Origin: Falsirhodobacter algicola
Lineage (GTDB): Bacteria; Pseudomonadota; Alphaproteobacteria; Rhodobacterales; Rhodobacteraceae
Assembly (NCBI RefSeq): GCF_018279165.1
Contig: NZ_CP047289.1
Location: 1,867,001-1,931,000 of the forward strand
DNA: 64,000 nucleotides
Direction: 5' to 3'
Position 1 is the stretch's first letter. Each line of letters begins with the position of its first letter. Below the pieces are notes generated by a model, which saw only the letters and a program-made list of their open reading frames with translations, had not been told where the DNA came from and ran no database searches. Positions 55,740 through 64,000 of the stretch are shown in pieces. The translations under genes and the position numbers were made by a program.

Positions 55740-57068
55740 TCAATCCCGCAGGGCGGCCTCGGCGGCAGTTCCAAGGCGCAGAAGGCGGTCCTCCTGCCCC
55801 GGCGCGCACATCAGCGACAGCCCGCAGCCTGGCTCTCCCGCCGGAATCGTCAGCGCGCAGAGGCCGAGCATGTTGCCGATGCGGGTGTTGCGCAGGGCCA
55901 GCAGATTCTCGGTCGCGTAATAGTCGGGATCGGACAGGAGCCGGTCGGCATGGGGCGGCAGGATCGCGGCGGTGGGCAGGATCACGGCGTCGAAACCGGC
56001 CGTCGCCTCTCGCCACGCCGCGCGTATGGCGGCAAGGCGGCGGGTATGGGCGATGTAATCGGTGGCCCGCACCTCGCGGCCCGCAAGGAAGCGGTCGCGA
56101 ATCGGGGGGAACATCAGATCGCCGTCCTCGGCGATGCGCTCGCCCCAGATGGCATAGGCCTCTGCGGTCATCAGCGCGCCGGAAAAGGCCATCGCCTCGT
56201 GCAGCGGCTCAAAGCGCAGGGGGCGCAGATCGGCGCCGGATTCGGTCAGGCGGGTGGCGGCGGCCTCGAAGGCGCGGGCCGGGGCGGGGCGCAGATCGTC
56301 CTGCGCGACCGTTTCCAGCACGCCGAGACGCAGGCCCGTGCAATCGCTGCCCGAGAGATCGGGGGCCTTGCGCCCTTCGAGCGCGGCGAGGATCAGCGCG
56401 CAATCCTCCACGCTGCGGGCCAGCGGGCCGACGGTATCGAGCGTTTCGCAGAGCGGCACGAGGCCCTGCGTCGGAAGGCGGCCATGCGTCGTCTTGAGGC
56501 CCACCAGATCGTTCCACGCCGCCGGAACCCGGACCGAGCCGCCGGTGTCGGACCCGAGCGCCGCCGGGGCAAGGCCGAAGGCCACCGACGCCGCCGCCCC
56601 CGAGGACGAGCCCCCCGCCACCGCCGCCGGATCGTTCACGTTCGGCGAGGTCGCTGTGACGGGGTTCAGCCCAAGGCCGGAAAAGGCCAACTCGCTCATA
56701 TGCGTCTTGCCGAGGCAGATCAGCCCCGAGGCAGTGCCCGTCGCCACGATCGGGGCGTCCCGGTCCGGCACGCGGCCGCGCAGCAGCGCCGATCCGGCCT
56801 CGGTCGCGATGCCGGCGGTGTCGAACAGGTCCTTCCAACTGACCGGTACCCCGTCGAGCGGGCCGCGCCGCCGCCCATCCTTGGCGCGGGTCGCGGCGGC
56901 CAGCGCCTCGTCGCGGGCGCGTTCGGGGGTCAGGCGGGCATAGATGCGTTCGCCCTCGGGATGCGCGGCGGCCGCCTCGAGGAACGCCTCGGTCAGTTCC
57001 ACCGCATTGATGCGCCCGGCTTGGATCTCTCGTCCAAGTTCGGCCGCCGTTCGCGTGCGCCATTCCAT
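55740..57068 (-). CDS. Amidase (amidase-signature family)
   Basis: 442-residue hydrolase with the Ser-cisSer-Lys triad: K79 in VSWKD, cis-Ser in GGSSSG (152-157) and nucleophile S178 in GSDTGGSVR. Resembles GatA but no gatB or gatC adjoins it, and proteins of this kind near ftsK in Rhodobacterales are usually general amidases; substrate unknown. ATG at 57068, divergent from ubiH. About 100 bp separate it from the aminotransferase. Confidence 0.88.
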   Translation of the reverse strand: MEWRTRTAAELGREIQAGRINAVELTEAFLEAAAAHPEGERIYARLTPERARDEALAAATRAKDGRRRGPLDGVPVSWKDLFDTAGIATEAGSALLRGRVPDRDAPIVATGTASGLICLGKTHMSELAFSGLGLNPVTATSPNVNDPAAVAGGSSSGAAASVAFGLAPAALGSDTGGSVRVPAAWNDLVGLKTTHGRLPTQGLVPLCETLDTVGPLARSVEDCALILAALEGRKAPDLSGSDCTGLRLGVLETVAQDDLRPAPARAFEAAATRLTESGADLRPLRFEPLHEAMAFSGALMTAEAYAIWGERIAEDGDLMFPPIRDRFLAGREVRATDYIAHTRRLAAIRAAWREATAGFDAVILPTAAILPPHADRLLSDPDYYATENLLALRNTRIGNMLGLCALTIPAGEPGCGLSLMCAPGQEDRLLRLGTAAEAALRD

Positions 57069-57152
57069 ACCGCATCTCCCTGCTGTCGGGGGGCAGGCTA
57101 CCTGCCGGGAGGTGGATGGACAATCCCGTCCCGGCCCCGCTACATCTCGGAC

Positions 57153-58358
57153 ATGAACGATGTCCTGATCATCGGCGGCGGCCTCAACGGTCTTCCTCTG
57201 GCACTGGCGCTGGCCCAGGGCGGGCTGGGGGTGACGGTGGTGGACGCGCGCCCCGCCCCCGCCCGCGCGGGCGCCGATTTCGACGGCCGCGCCTATTCGC
57301 TGGCGGCGGCCTCGCGCAGGCTGTTGCAGGCGGTCGGCGTCTGGCACCGGGTGGAGGCATTGTCCCAGCCCATCCTGCGCATCCGCACGGCGGGCGCGCG
57401 GCCCATCCTCGGCCCGTCGCCCTTCGTGCTGACCTTCGACAGCGCCGAGATCGAGGATGCGCCGATGGGCAGCATGCTGGAGGATCGTTTCCTCTATGCC
57501 GCGCTGCACGAGGCCGTCTCCGAAGAGCCGCGCATCCGCCTTCTGTCCGGCGAAACCGCCGCCGCCCAAGACGAAGGCCGCGTGCAGCTTGCGTCGGGGG
57601 AATGGCTGTCCGCGCGGCTGGTGATCGCCTGCGACGGGCGCGGCAGCGGCATGGCCCGCCGCGCCAACATCCGCCGCACGGGCTGGAGCTACGATCAGAC
57701 CGCCCTCGTGACGGCGATCGAGCATGAGCGTCCGCATGGTGGCGTCGCGCATCAGATCTTCCTGCCGGCCGGGCCGCTGGCGATTCTGCCGCTGCCGGGC
57801 AACCGGTCCTCCATCGTCTGGAGCGAGGCGAACGCCGTCGCCGCAGGCGTGCAGGCGTTGCCGGAGGAGGAATACCGCATGGCGGTGCAGGCGCGGCTTG
57901 GCGATATGCTGGGCGCGGTGCGGCCGGTGGGCACGCGCTTCGCCTATCCCCTGTCGCTCAGTCTGGCCGAGCGGTTCGTGGCGCCGCGCCTTGCGTTGGT
58001 GGGGGATGCGGCCCATGGGGTGCATCCCTTGGCGGGGCAGGGGCTGAACCTTGGTCTCCGCGATGTGGCGGCCTTGGCGGAAACGGTGATCCGCGCCGCC
58101 CGCCGGGGCGAGGATCCGGGCGCGCCGGATGTGCTTGCGCGCTACGAAGCGTGGCGCCGCCCCGAAACGCGGGCCATGGCGCTGGGCATGGATGCGATGA
58201 ACCGGCTCTTTTCCAACGACAACCCGCTGCTGCGGCTGGGCCGCGATCTGGGGCTGGGGGCTGTCAACGCGCTGCCGGGCCTGCGTCGTCCGTTCATCAG
58301 GCAGGCGGCCGGGCTGTCGGGGACGCTGCCCGTGCTGCTGCGGGGCGAACGGCCCTGA
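57153..58358 (+). CDS. ubiH: UbiH/UbiF-family FAD-dependent monooxygenase
   Basis: Flavin hydroxylase of ubiquinone synthesis. 401 residues: FAD motif IIGGGLNGLPLALALAQGG (about 6-24), CDGRGSGMARRANI (the DG motif), and ALVGDAAHGVHPLAGQGLNLGLRDV, the GD motif shared by UbiH/UbiF/UbiI/VisC. Which ring position it hydroxylates cannot be decided from sequence; in alphaproteobacteria one enzyme may cover several. ATG at 57153. Its TGA abuts the TCA of the convergent Trm112-like gene. Confidence 0.87.
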   Translation: MNDVLIIGGGLNGLPLALALAQGGLGVTVVDARPAPARAGADFDGRAYSLAAASRRLLQAVGVWHRVEALSQPILRIRTAGARPILGPSPFVLTFDSAEIEDAPMGSMLEDRFLYAALHEAVSEEPRIRLLSGETAAAQDEGRVQLASGEWLSARLVIACDGRGSGMARRANIRRTGWSYDQTALVTAIEHERPHGGVAHQIFLPAGPLAILPLPGNRSSIVWSEANAVAAGVQALPEEEYRMAVQARLGDMLGAVRPVGTRFAYPLSLSLAERFVAPRLALVGDAAHGVHPLAGQGLNLGLRDVAALAETVIRAARRGEDPGAPDVLARYEAWRRPETRAMALGMDAMNRLFSNDNPLLRLGRDLGLGAVNALPGLRRPFIRQAAGLSGTLPVLLRGERP

Positions 58359-58538
58359 TCACTCCAGCTCGCGCGCCTCGGTCGTCAGCATGATCGGGAT
58401 GCCGTCGCGGATCGGAAAGGCCAGATTCGCGGATTGGGAGATCAGCTCCTGCCGCTCGGCGTCATAGGACAGGGTGGACTGGGTCACCGGGCAAACCAGC
58501 GCCTCCAGCATGCGCCGGTCGAAGGTGGTATGGCTCAT
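58359..58538 (-). CDS. Trm112/YcaR-like small protein
   Basis: A 59-residue protein, [19 protein letters not shown] and on, ending in the conserved [18 protein letters not shown] segment of the Trm112/YcaR (UPF0434) family. It contains the single cysteine C16 in LVCPVT, so it lacks the full zinc site, as in YcaR-type members. In other organisms Trm112 activates methyltransferases; no partner is next door here. ATG at 58538 overlaps the downstream Lon-domain gene stop as ATGA, which the order of translation (this gene last or first on the minus strand) makes a coupled pair with its downstream neighbour. Confidence 0.88.
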   Translation of the reverse strand: MSHTTFDRRMLEALVCPVTQSTLSYDAERQELISQSANLAFPIRDGIPIMLTTEARELE

Positions 58539-59176
58539 TGCAGGGTATCTCCGTTCAGGCCGCCGCGCAGGGCGAATTCGATCAGCGTCACCAGCGTCTC
58601 ACGCCGCGTGGTCAAGGAGGGCGCTTCCAGAAGGGCCTGCTTGTCCTCGGGCGGGAAGGGGCAGAGCATGGAGAGCGAGTTGATCAGCAGTTCCTCGTCG
58701 GCGTCGCGCAGGCTCGACCAGTCGGTCGCCAGTTCCATCGCCTCGAAATAGCGCGACAGCGCCGCCATGAAGACATCGCGGTCGAAGCGCTTGTCCTCCT
58801 CCGCGCCGCCAAGATCGCGGGTGAAGCTGGACCAGTCCACCTTGGCGCGGCGATAGGGCTGGAACCCCTCCACCTCCGCGCCGAGGCGGAAGCGCGAAAT
58901 GCCGGTGAGGGTGACCATGTAGCGGCCATCCTCCGTTTCGGAAAAGCCCGTGAGGCGCCCCGCGCAGCCGATGGCGTGCAGACGCCCCGCCGCGGCGGGC
59001 CCTTCGCGCGGCTGGATGATTCCCACCAGCCGCTGGGGCGTCTTCATCATATCCTCCAGCATCTGAAGATACCGCGGCTCGAAGATGTGCAGCGGCAACC
59101 GGGCGCGCGGCAAAAGCAGCGCACCCGCGAGCGGGAACATGGGGATCGTGTCGGGCAGGTCGGCAGCCTTCATCAT
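58535..59176 (-). CDS. Lon N-terminal (substrate-binding) domain protein
   Basis: 213 residues made of the LON/PUA-like substrate-binding domain without an ATPase or protease part. [26 protein letters not shown](LQML) is the family signature; the strand [15 protein letters not shown] follows, then a helical tail. Function not established. Its stop overlaps the start of the Trm112-like gene, which lies downstream in the same direction. cnoX lies 39 bp upstream. Confidence 0.92.
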   Translation of the reverse strand: MMKAADLPDTIPMFPLAGALLLPRARLPLHIFEPRYLQMLEDMMKTPQRLVGIIQPREGPAAAGRLHAIGCAGRLTGFSETEDGRYMVTLTGISRFRLGAEVEGFQPYRRAKVDWSSFTRDLGGAEEDKRFDRDVFMAALSRYFEAMELATDWSSLRDADEELLINSLSMLCPFPPEDKQALLEAPSLTTRRETLVTLIEFALRGGLNGDTLQ

Positions 59177-59215
59177 GAAGCCGGACCTAGCCCGCCGCGC
59201 GGCCGGGAAAAGGCA

Positions 59216-60121
59216 TCAGACGAAGATCATCGAGGACAGTTTGCGCCGTCCCTTCAGCACGATCGGATCCTGCGGCTTCAGCGCATCGAAGATGGTGAAA
59301 AGCTGGGTCCGGGCCGCACCGTCATTCCACTCGCGGTCGCGGCGGAACAGGTCGAGAAGCTCGTCCACCGCATCCTCCACCTTGCCCGAGGCATGAAGCG
59401 CCTGCGCCAGATCGAAACGGGCCTGATGATCGTTCGGATCGGCCTCCACGCGGGCGCGCAGTTCGGCCTCGGGGCCGGCGCTGGCGGCTTGGCGCGTTAG
59501 CGCGATCTGGGCGCGGATGGCCTCCAACTCGGCGCTGGCGGCGATCTTGGCGGGGGCGGCGGTGGCCATCGCCTCAGCCTGATCCAGATCGCCGACCGCC
59601 AGCTGGCACCGCACGAGGCCCGCATAGGCCCCGGCATTCTCCGGCTCCTCCTCCAGAATGGCGGCGAAGGTTTCGGCGGCATCGGTCACGGCACCTTCGG
59701 CCAGCATCGCCTCGGCAGCTTCCAGCGCCTCGGCAAGGCCGCCATCACCGCCCATCGCGGCCAGCTTGTCCACGAAGGCCTTGATCTCCGACTGCGGCAG
59801 CGCGCCTTGGAACGCATCGACCGGCTGGCCTTGGAAGAAGGCATAGACGGTGGGAATGGACTGCACGCGCAGCTGCGCCGCGATGCGCTGGTTCTGATCG
59901 ACATCGACCTTCACCATCCGCACCTTGCCCTTGGCGGCAACGACCGCCGCCTCCAGCGCCGGGCCGAGCGTCTTGCACGGGCCGCACCAGGGGGCCCAGA
60001 AATCGACGATCACCGGGACCTCGCGGCTTGCCTCGATGACGTCCTGCATGAACGTCGCTTCGCTGCTGTCCTTGATCAGGTCGTCGGTGGGTGCTGCGGG
60101 GGTATCGCCAAGACCGAACAT
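59216..60121 (-). CDS. Thioredoxin-fold co-chaperone CnoX (YbbN)
   Basis: 301 residues: thioredoxin domain (about 15-115) with intact WCGPC (C46, C49), then TPR-like repeats (about 130-290). In E. coli CnoX lacks a reducing cysteine pair and acts as a holdase delivering clients to GroEL and DnaK; here the CGPC motif is complete, as in the Caulobacter-type protein with oxidoreductase activity. Starts the cnoX-Lon-domain-Trm112 run. Confidence 0.92.
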   Translation of the reverse strand: MFGLGDTPAAPTDDLIKDSSEATFMQDVIEASREVPVIVDFWAPWCGPCKTLGPALEAAVVAAKGKVRMVKVDVDQNQRIAAQLRVQSIPTVYAFFQGQPVDAFQGALPQSEIKAFVDKLAAMGGDGGLAEALEAAEAMLAEGAVTDAAETFAAILEEEPENAGAYAGLVRCQLAVGDLDQAEAMATAAPAKIAASAELEAIRAQIALTRQAASAGPEAELRARVEADPNDHQARFDLAQALHASGKVEDAVDELLDLFRRDREWNDGAARTQLFTIFDALKPQDPIVLKGRRKLSSMIFV

Positions 60122-60165
60122 CTGTGCCTCCGTGGTGGGTTGGTGCCTATATGCTCACGCGGCCG

Positions 60166-60954
60166 TCAAAGGTCAAAGGTCGCGAAGACGGGAACGTGAT
60201 CCGAGGGCTGTTCCCAGCCCCGCACGGGGCGCAGGACGCGGCTGGAATGGCCGGCGGCGGCGATGTCGGCCGTGGCCCAGACGTGATCGAGCCGCCGCCC
60301 CTTGTCGGCCGCGTTCCAGTCCGCCGCGCGGTAGGACCACCAGCTGTAGAGCTTGCCCTCGGGGATGTCCTTGCGGGTGATGTCCACCCAGGTTCCGGCC
60401 TCCTGCGCCTCGGCCAGATGCGCCACCTCGATCGGGGTATGGCTGACGATCTTCAGAAGCTGCTTGTGGCTCCAGACGTCGTCTTCGCGCGGGGCGATGT
60501 TCAGATCGCCCACAAGGATGGATTTCGCGGGCCGCTCGGCGCGGGCCCAGTCGCGCATCTCGGTCAGATAATCCAGCTTCTGGCCGAACTTCACGTTCAC
60601 CTCGCGGTCGGGCACATCGCCCCCCGCCGGGACATAGCAGTTGTGGATGGTGACGCCGTTCTCCAGCACGCCCGCGACATGGCGCGCATGGCCGAGGGCG
60701 GCGAAATCGCGATCGCCCGCATCCGTCAGCGGCAGGCGCGACAGGATGGCGACGCCGTTATAGCCCTTCTGCCCCCGCGCCACGATCCAGTTGTAGCCAA
60801 GCGCCCGGAACCGATCGAGGGGGATCTTCTCCACCGGGCTCTTGCATTCCTGCAGGCACAGCACATCGGGAAGCTCCTCGGCCAGAAGGCGGCTGACGAG
60901 CCCTTCGCGCAAGCGGACGGAGTTGATGTTCCAAGTGGCGAGCGTGAACGGCAT
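60166..60954 (-). CDS. xth: Exodeoxyribonuclease III / AP endonuclease
   Basis: Base-excision repair nuclease, 262 residues of the exonuclease-endonuclease-phosphatase fold: LATWNINSVR at the N-terminus, LCLQECKSP with the metal-binding Glu, VGDLNIAP, and the terminal SDHVPV. I chose ATG at 60954 (MPFTLATWNINS), preceded by AGGAG at 7 nt; an earlier ATG would add ten residues. Monocistronic by spacing. Confidence 0.95.
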   Translation of the reverse strand: MPFTLATWNINSVRLREGLVSRLLAEELPDVLCLQECKSPVEKIPLDRFRALGYNWIVARGQKGYNGVAILSRLPLTDAGDRDFAALGHARHVAGVLENGVTIHNCYVPAGGDVPDREVNVKFGQKLDYLTEMRDWARAERPAKSILVGDLNIAPREDDVWSHKQLLKIVSHTPIEVAHLAEAQEAGTWVDITRKDIPEGKLYSWWSYRAADWNAADKGRRLDHVWATADIAAAGHSSRVLRPVRGWEQPSDHVPVFATFDL

Positions 60955-60982
60955 GGGGATCTCCTTTGCCGCCGCATTAGCC

Positions 60983-61011
60983 ATAAAAAGAGGCCGGGCG
61001 AAAGCCCGGCC
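60983..61011 (-). terminator. Intrinsic terminator of the response regulator gene
   Basis: On the minus strand GGCCGGGC, loop TTTC, GCCCGGCC, then TCTTTTT. An 8-bp GC stem and U-run, about 75 nt after the regulator's stop codon and just before xth. Confidence 0.9.
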
Positions 61012-61087
61012 CTAGGTCCAACAGGGAGGTGTCGCGTTGCCGCGACACGCCTCAGATAGGTGTCGCGGTTGGCGGAGCAAGGGGCGA

Positions 61088-61774
61088 TCAGGCCACGAGC
61101 CGATATCCGCCGCTTTCGGTGACCAGAAGGCGCGCATTCGAGGGGTCCGGCTCGATCTTCTGGCGCAGACGGTAGATGTGGGTTTCCAGCGTGTGGGTGG
61201 TAACGCCCGCATTGTAGCCCCAGACCTCGTGGAGCAGCACCTCGCGCGGGACGACGCCTTGCGTCGCGCGATAGAGGAACTTGAGGATGTTCGTCTCCTT
61301 CTCCGTCAGGCGGATCTTCTTGTCGCGGTCATCGACCAGAAGCTTCTGCGAGGGGCGGAAGGAATACGGGCCAAGCTGGAAGACGGCATCCTCGGACTGT
61401 TCATGCGTGCGAAGCTGGGCGCGGATGCGGGCCAGAAGGACGGGGAACTTGAAGGGCTTGGTGACATAATCGTTCGCACCGGCGTCGAGGCCGAGGATCG
61501 TGTCGGCATCCGTGTCATGCCCCGTCAGCATCAGCACCGGGCATTTTACGCCCGCCTTGCGCATCCGGCGGCACAGCTCGCGCCCGTCGGTGTCGGGCAG
61601 GCCGACATCGAGGATCACCAGATCGTGGTGCCCGCCTTTGGCCTTCTCCATGCCATCGGCCCCGGTCGCGGCTTCGAACACGTCGAAATCCTCGGTCATC
61701 ACAAGCTGCTCGCTCAGCGCTTCGCGCAGATCATCGTCGTCGTCGACAAGCAGGATTTTCTTCAAGGCTGCCAT
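61088..61774 (-). CDS. OmpR-type response regulator, CenR-like
   Basis: 228 residues: receiver domain with acidic cluster DDDDD (about 11-15), phosphoacceptor D56 (VILDVGLPD), T and K106 (VTKPF), then a winged-helix DNA-binding domain (about 135-228) containing EVWGYNAGVTTHTLETHIYRLRQKIEPDP. The sequence recalls CenR, the essential envelope and division regulator of Caulobacter and Rhodobacter, but no cenK-type kinase is adjacent, so the name is a suggestion. Monocistronic, followed by a strong terminator. Confidence 0.88.
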   Translation of the reverse strand: MAALKKILLVDDDDDLREALSEQLVMTEDFDVFEAATGADGMEKAKGGHHDLVILDVGLPDTDGRELCRRMRKAGVKCPVLMLTGHDTDADTILGLDAGANDYVTKPFKFPVLLARIRAQLRTHEQSEDAVFQLGPYSFRPSQKLLVDDRDKKIRLTEKETNILKFLYRATQGVVPREVLLHEVWGYNAGVTTHTLETHIYRLRQKIEPDPSNARLLVTESGGYRLVA

Positions 61775-61929
61775 CTGGCCCTCCGATCACTCGTTCGCGA
61801 TGGACATGCGGGCCGGCGCGCGGGGCGGCAAGGAATGCGACAAAGCTTCACGCGGACGTGTCCGAGGCGAAGGTTTTGTTTCAAAATATCGCGGCCCGCG
61901 CTATCTCAGGCGGGCAAGAAGGAGCCGCC

Positions 61930-62991
61930 ATGCTGTCGCTGACCATCACCGAACGCCTTGCCCGTGCGCGCAGCGACCTGCGCCTTGGTCTGCCCGTCGC
62001 GATCACGGGCGAGCGGACCGTTCTCGTCGCCGCGGTGGAGGCGCTGGGCCCGGACCGGCTGGAGCAGATGCGCGCCCTCGGCCCGCTGGTCCTTGCCATC
62101 ACGCCGCGCCGCGCCGAAACGCTGAAGGCCCGCGCCTATGACGGCGATGTGGCGCGCATCGCGGTGGGGACGGCGCCGCTGTCGTGGCTGACGGCGGCGG
62201 CGGACCCGGCCGGGGATCTCGCCTCGCCGATGAAGGGCCCGTTCGAGACGCTGCGCGGCGGGGATGCTGCGGCCCACCGCGTGGGCGTCGCGCTGGCGAA
62301 AACGGCGCAGCTTCTGCCCGCCATCGTCGCCGTGGAGGCCGCCTCTTGCGAGGGGCTGACCACGCTGCCGGCCGCCGCCGCGTTGGACGCGCTGGCGCGC
62401 GAGCCGCTTCTGGCCCCCGTGGTGTCGGCGCGCCTTCCCATGGCCGCCTCCGAAGCCGGGCGCGTGCACATCTTCCGCCCCGAGGACGACACCGCCGAGC
62501 ATTACGCCATCGAGATCGGACGCCCCGACCGCGATGCGCCGGTTCTGGCGCGGCTGCATTCGGCTTGCTTCACCGGGGATGTGCTGGGCAGCCTGAAATG
62601 CGACTGCGGCCCCCAGCTTCGGGCCGCGCTGGCCGAGATGGGGGCACAGGGGGCGGGCGTGCTCCTCTACCTCAATCAGGAAGGGCGGGGGATCGGGCTG
62701 GCGAACAAGATGCGCGCCTATGCCCTGCAGGATCAGGGATTCGACACGGTGGAGGCCAATCACCGGCTGGGCTTCGAGGATGACGAGCGCGATTTCCGCA
62801 TCGGAGCGGGCATCCTGCGCGAGATGGGGTTCGGCGCCGTCCGGCTGCTGACCAACAACCCCGCCAAGATCCGCATGATGGAGACGCATGGCGTCAAGGT
62901 CGTGGAGCGCGTGCCCCTCAAGGTCGGGCAGACGGCGCAGAATGCAGGATACCTTGCGACGAAGGCCCTGAAATCGGGGCATCTGCTGTGA
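61930..62991 (+). CDS. ribA: GTP cyclohydrolase II with RibB-like N-terminal domain
   Basis: First step of riboflavin synthesis. The C-terminal half (about 180-353) is a complete GTP cyclohydrolase II: zinc ligands C213, C224 and C226 in CFTGDVLGSLKCDCG, and EGRGIGL and LTNNPAK(I) downstream. The N-terminal 170 residues match the length of a DHBP-synthase domain but I do not see its conserved acidic DDxxRE motif, so that domain is likely degenerate. ATG at 61930 follows AAGGAG at 6 nt. No FMN riboswitch lies upstream. Confidence 0.92.
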   Translation: MLSLTITERLARARSDLRLGLPVAITGERTVLVAAVEALGPDRLEQMRALGPLVLAITPRRAETLKARAYDGDVARIAVGTAPLSWLTAAADPAGDLASPMKGPFETLRGGDAAAHRVGVALAKTAQLLPAIVAVEAASCEGLTTLPAAAALDALAREPLLAPVVSARLPMAASEAGRVHIFRPEDDTAEHYAIEIGRPDRDAPVLARLHSACFTGDVLGSLKCDCGPQLRAALAEMGAQGAGVLLYLNQEGRGIGLANKMRAYALQDQGFDTVEANHRLGFEDDERDFRIGAGILREMGFGAVRLLTNNPAKIRMMETHGVKVVERVPLKVGQTAQNAGYLATKALKSGHLL

Positions 62992-63485
62992 CGGCACCCC
63001 GTGCGGTGATGCGGGTGACGAAAGCGGGCGTCCTCTTTGCGGGGCGGCGGCTTGCCTGCAGCATCGGGCGCGGCGGCGTGACGGGCGCAAAGCGCGAGGG
63101 CGACATGGCAACGCCGCGCGGCGATCACCGGATCATCGGGATGCTCTATCGCGCGGACCGGCTTGCGGGCCTTCCGGCTTGGGCGCGGCCCATCGGGCCG
63201 GGGGATCTGTGGTCGGACGATCCGGCGGACCCGGCCTATAACCGCCTCGTGCGCCGTCCGCACCCGTTCCGGCACGAATCGCTGCGGCGGGCCGATCCGA
63301 TGTACGATCTGATTCTGGTGACGGATTGGAACACGCCCGCGCGACCGGGGCATGGATCGGCGATCTTCGTGCACACATGGCGGCGGCGGGGCGCACCGAC
63401 GGCGGGCTGCGTCGCGCTGGCGCGCAAGGATATTCTGTGGCTTGCCCGGCGCATCCGGCCGGGCTGCGTCTTGCGCGTACGCTAG
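62988..63485 (+). CDS. L,D-transpeptidase family protein
   Basis: 165 residues with the YkuD-type catalytic pattern: H129 in AIFVHTW and C141 in TAGCVAL, where the usual SHGC is replaced by TAGC. No signal peptide is evident, though the N-terminus is short and basic. Members make 3-3 cross-links or attach proteins to peptidoglycan; this COG3786-type subgroup is uncharacterised. GTG start overlaps the ribA stop (GTGA). Shares its CTAG stop with the convergent YggS-type gene. Confidence 0.85.
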   Translation: MTAPRAVMRVTKAGVLFAGRRLACSIGRGGVTGAKREGDMATPRGDHRIIGMLYRADRLAGLPAWARPIGPGDLWSDDPADPAYNRLVRRPHPFRHESLRRADPMYDLILVTDWNTPARPGHGSAIFVHTWRRRGAPTAGCVALARKDILWLARRIRPGCVLRVR

Positions 63486-64000
63486 GCGCGCGCGCCGAAG
63501 ATCGCGCTGCCGACGCGCACATGGGTCGCGCCTTGAGCGATAGCATCTTCGAAATCGCCGCTCATCCCCATCGAGAGGCCCCCAAGGCCGTTGCGCTCCG
63601 CGATGCGGGCCAGATGGGCGAAATGCGGCACCGGGTCGGCCCCCTCGGGCGGGATGCACATCGCGCCCACCACCGGCAGATCCAGCGCGCGGGCGGCGGC
63701 GATGAAGGTGTCCGCCTCATTGGGCAGGATGCCGGCCTTTTGCGGCTCGGCCCCGGTGTTCACTTGCACGAAGAGATCGGGGCAGTGCCCGGCCTCCTGC
63801 GCCAGCCGGGCCAGGCGGTTGGCAAGGCTCGGTCGGTCGAGGGTGTGGATCGCATCGAACAGATGAAGCGCCGCCTTGGCCTTGTTGGTCTGAAGCGGGC
63901 CGATCAGATGCACGGTGACGGGGCCGAAGCGGTCGCGTAAGGCGGGCCATTTCCCCTGCGCTTCCTGCACGTAATTTTCGCCGAACAGGCGGTGGCCACT
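63482..64000 (-). CDS. YggS-type PLP homeostasis protein, C-terminal part (runs off the right edge)
   Basis: About 172 residues are in the window; the N-terminus is missing. The visible part begins SGHRLFGENYVQEAQGKW and contains HLIGPLQTNKAKAAL, LFVQVNTGAEPQKAG, and the SMGMSGDFEDAIAQGATHVRVGSAIFG signature that binds the PLP phosphate. Alanine-racemase-like barrel that buffers pyridoxal phosphate. The frame is open to the window edge; the PLP lysine would lie just outside. Confidence 0.93.
   Translation of the reverse strand, partial: SGHRLFGENYVQEAQGKWPALRDRFGPVTVHLIGPLQTNKAKAALHLFDAIHTLDRPSLANRLARLAQEAGHCPDLFVQVNTGAEPQKAGILPNEADTFIAAARALDLPVVGAMCIPPEGADPVPHFAHLARIAERNGLGGLSMGMSGDFEDAIAQGATHVRVGSAIFGARA

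Noticed and set aside
61775-61929. FMN riboswitch upstream of ribA
   Set aside because: The conserved FMN-aptamer boxes are not present; the gap is only 155 bp and shows only an ordinary ribosome-binding site.
1-64000. Mobile elements, CRISPR arrays, prophage or attachment sites
   Set aside because: No transposase, integrase, direct-repeat array or tRNA-associated duplicated end was found; both tRNA genes are intact and flanked by core genes.

Overview
This window is a stretch of high-GC chromosome from an alphaproteobacterium, almost certainly of the Rhodobacterales (Rhodobacteraceae/Paracoccaceae). I base this on gene order (coaE-aroE-maf, then hemJ-rho-mnmE-mnmG-rsmG-parA-parB; hemD-mic60-hemY; lptE-holA behind leuS), on protein sequences recalled from that group, and on clustered GANTC sites. 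The genus cannot be fixed from the sequence alone. Nearly all of it is core genome. I see no phage, insertion sequence, CRISPR array or integrated element.

Left end and origin (1-9.2 kb): coaE (cut by the edge), aroE and maf run leftwards. hemJ, rho, mnmE, mnmG, rsmG, parA and parB run rightwards. The 413-bp gap between the two arms has DnaA boxes, AT-rich tracts and seven GANTC sites and is very probably the chromosomal origin. Two perfect 16-bp parS sites sit at the start codons of mnmG and rsmG, a few kb from parAB, so replication start and ParABS segregation lie together.

9.2-24.6 kb: ybaN, hemW, a RidA-like gene, rdgB and rph (leftward); hrcA-grpE (heat shock); mutS; argG with a clear terminator; ilvA; EVE, YciI and tsaD; then hemD-mic60-hemY (uroporphyrinogen synthesis beside a mitofilin-like membrane-shaping protein) and tRNA-Thr(CGT).

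24.6-37.1 kb: a cyoABCD ubiquinol oxidase operon without cyoE, a gamma-glutamyltransferase, tRNA-Lys(TTT), dapF-mtaB, an aldo/keto reductase, and a TetR-EmrA-EmrB efflux locus with two matching palindromic operators between the divergent genes.

37.1-51.4 kb: SDR dehydrogenase, a DUF2125 exported protein, pmbA, a CysQ-like phosphatase, a BaiN-like flavoprotein, a small outer-membrane-type barrel protein, holA-lptE-leuS, an LLM-type flavin monooxygenase, rluA-type synthase, free-Met-sulfoxide reductase, hspQ, a lysozyme-fold lipoprotein and lolA.

51.4-64 kb: ftsK, a DapC-like aminotransferase, an amidase, ubiH, a 59-residue Trm112-like gene, a Lon-N-domain protein, cnoX, xth, a CenR-like response regulator, ribA, an L,D-transpeptidase and a YggS-type PLP protein cut by the right edge.

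No clearly undescribed multi-gene system is visible. The observations most worth following are the architecture of origin and parS sites, the paired TetR operators, a hairpin covering the dapF ribosome-binding site, four convergent gene pairs that end on a shared CTAG, and a local drop in GC3 across mnmG.
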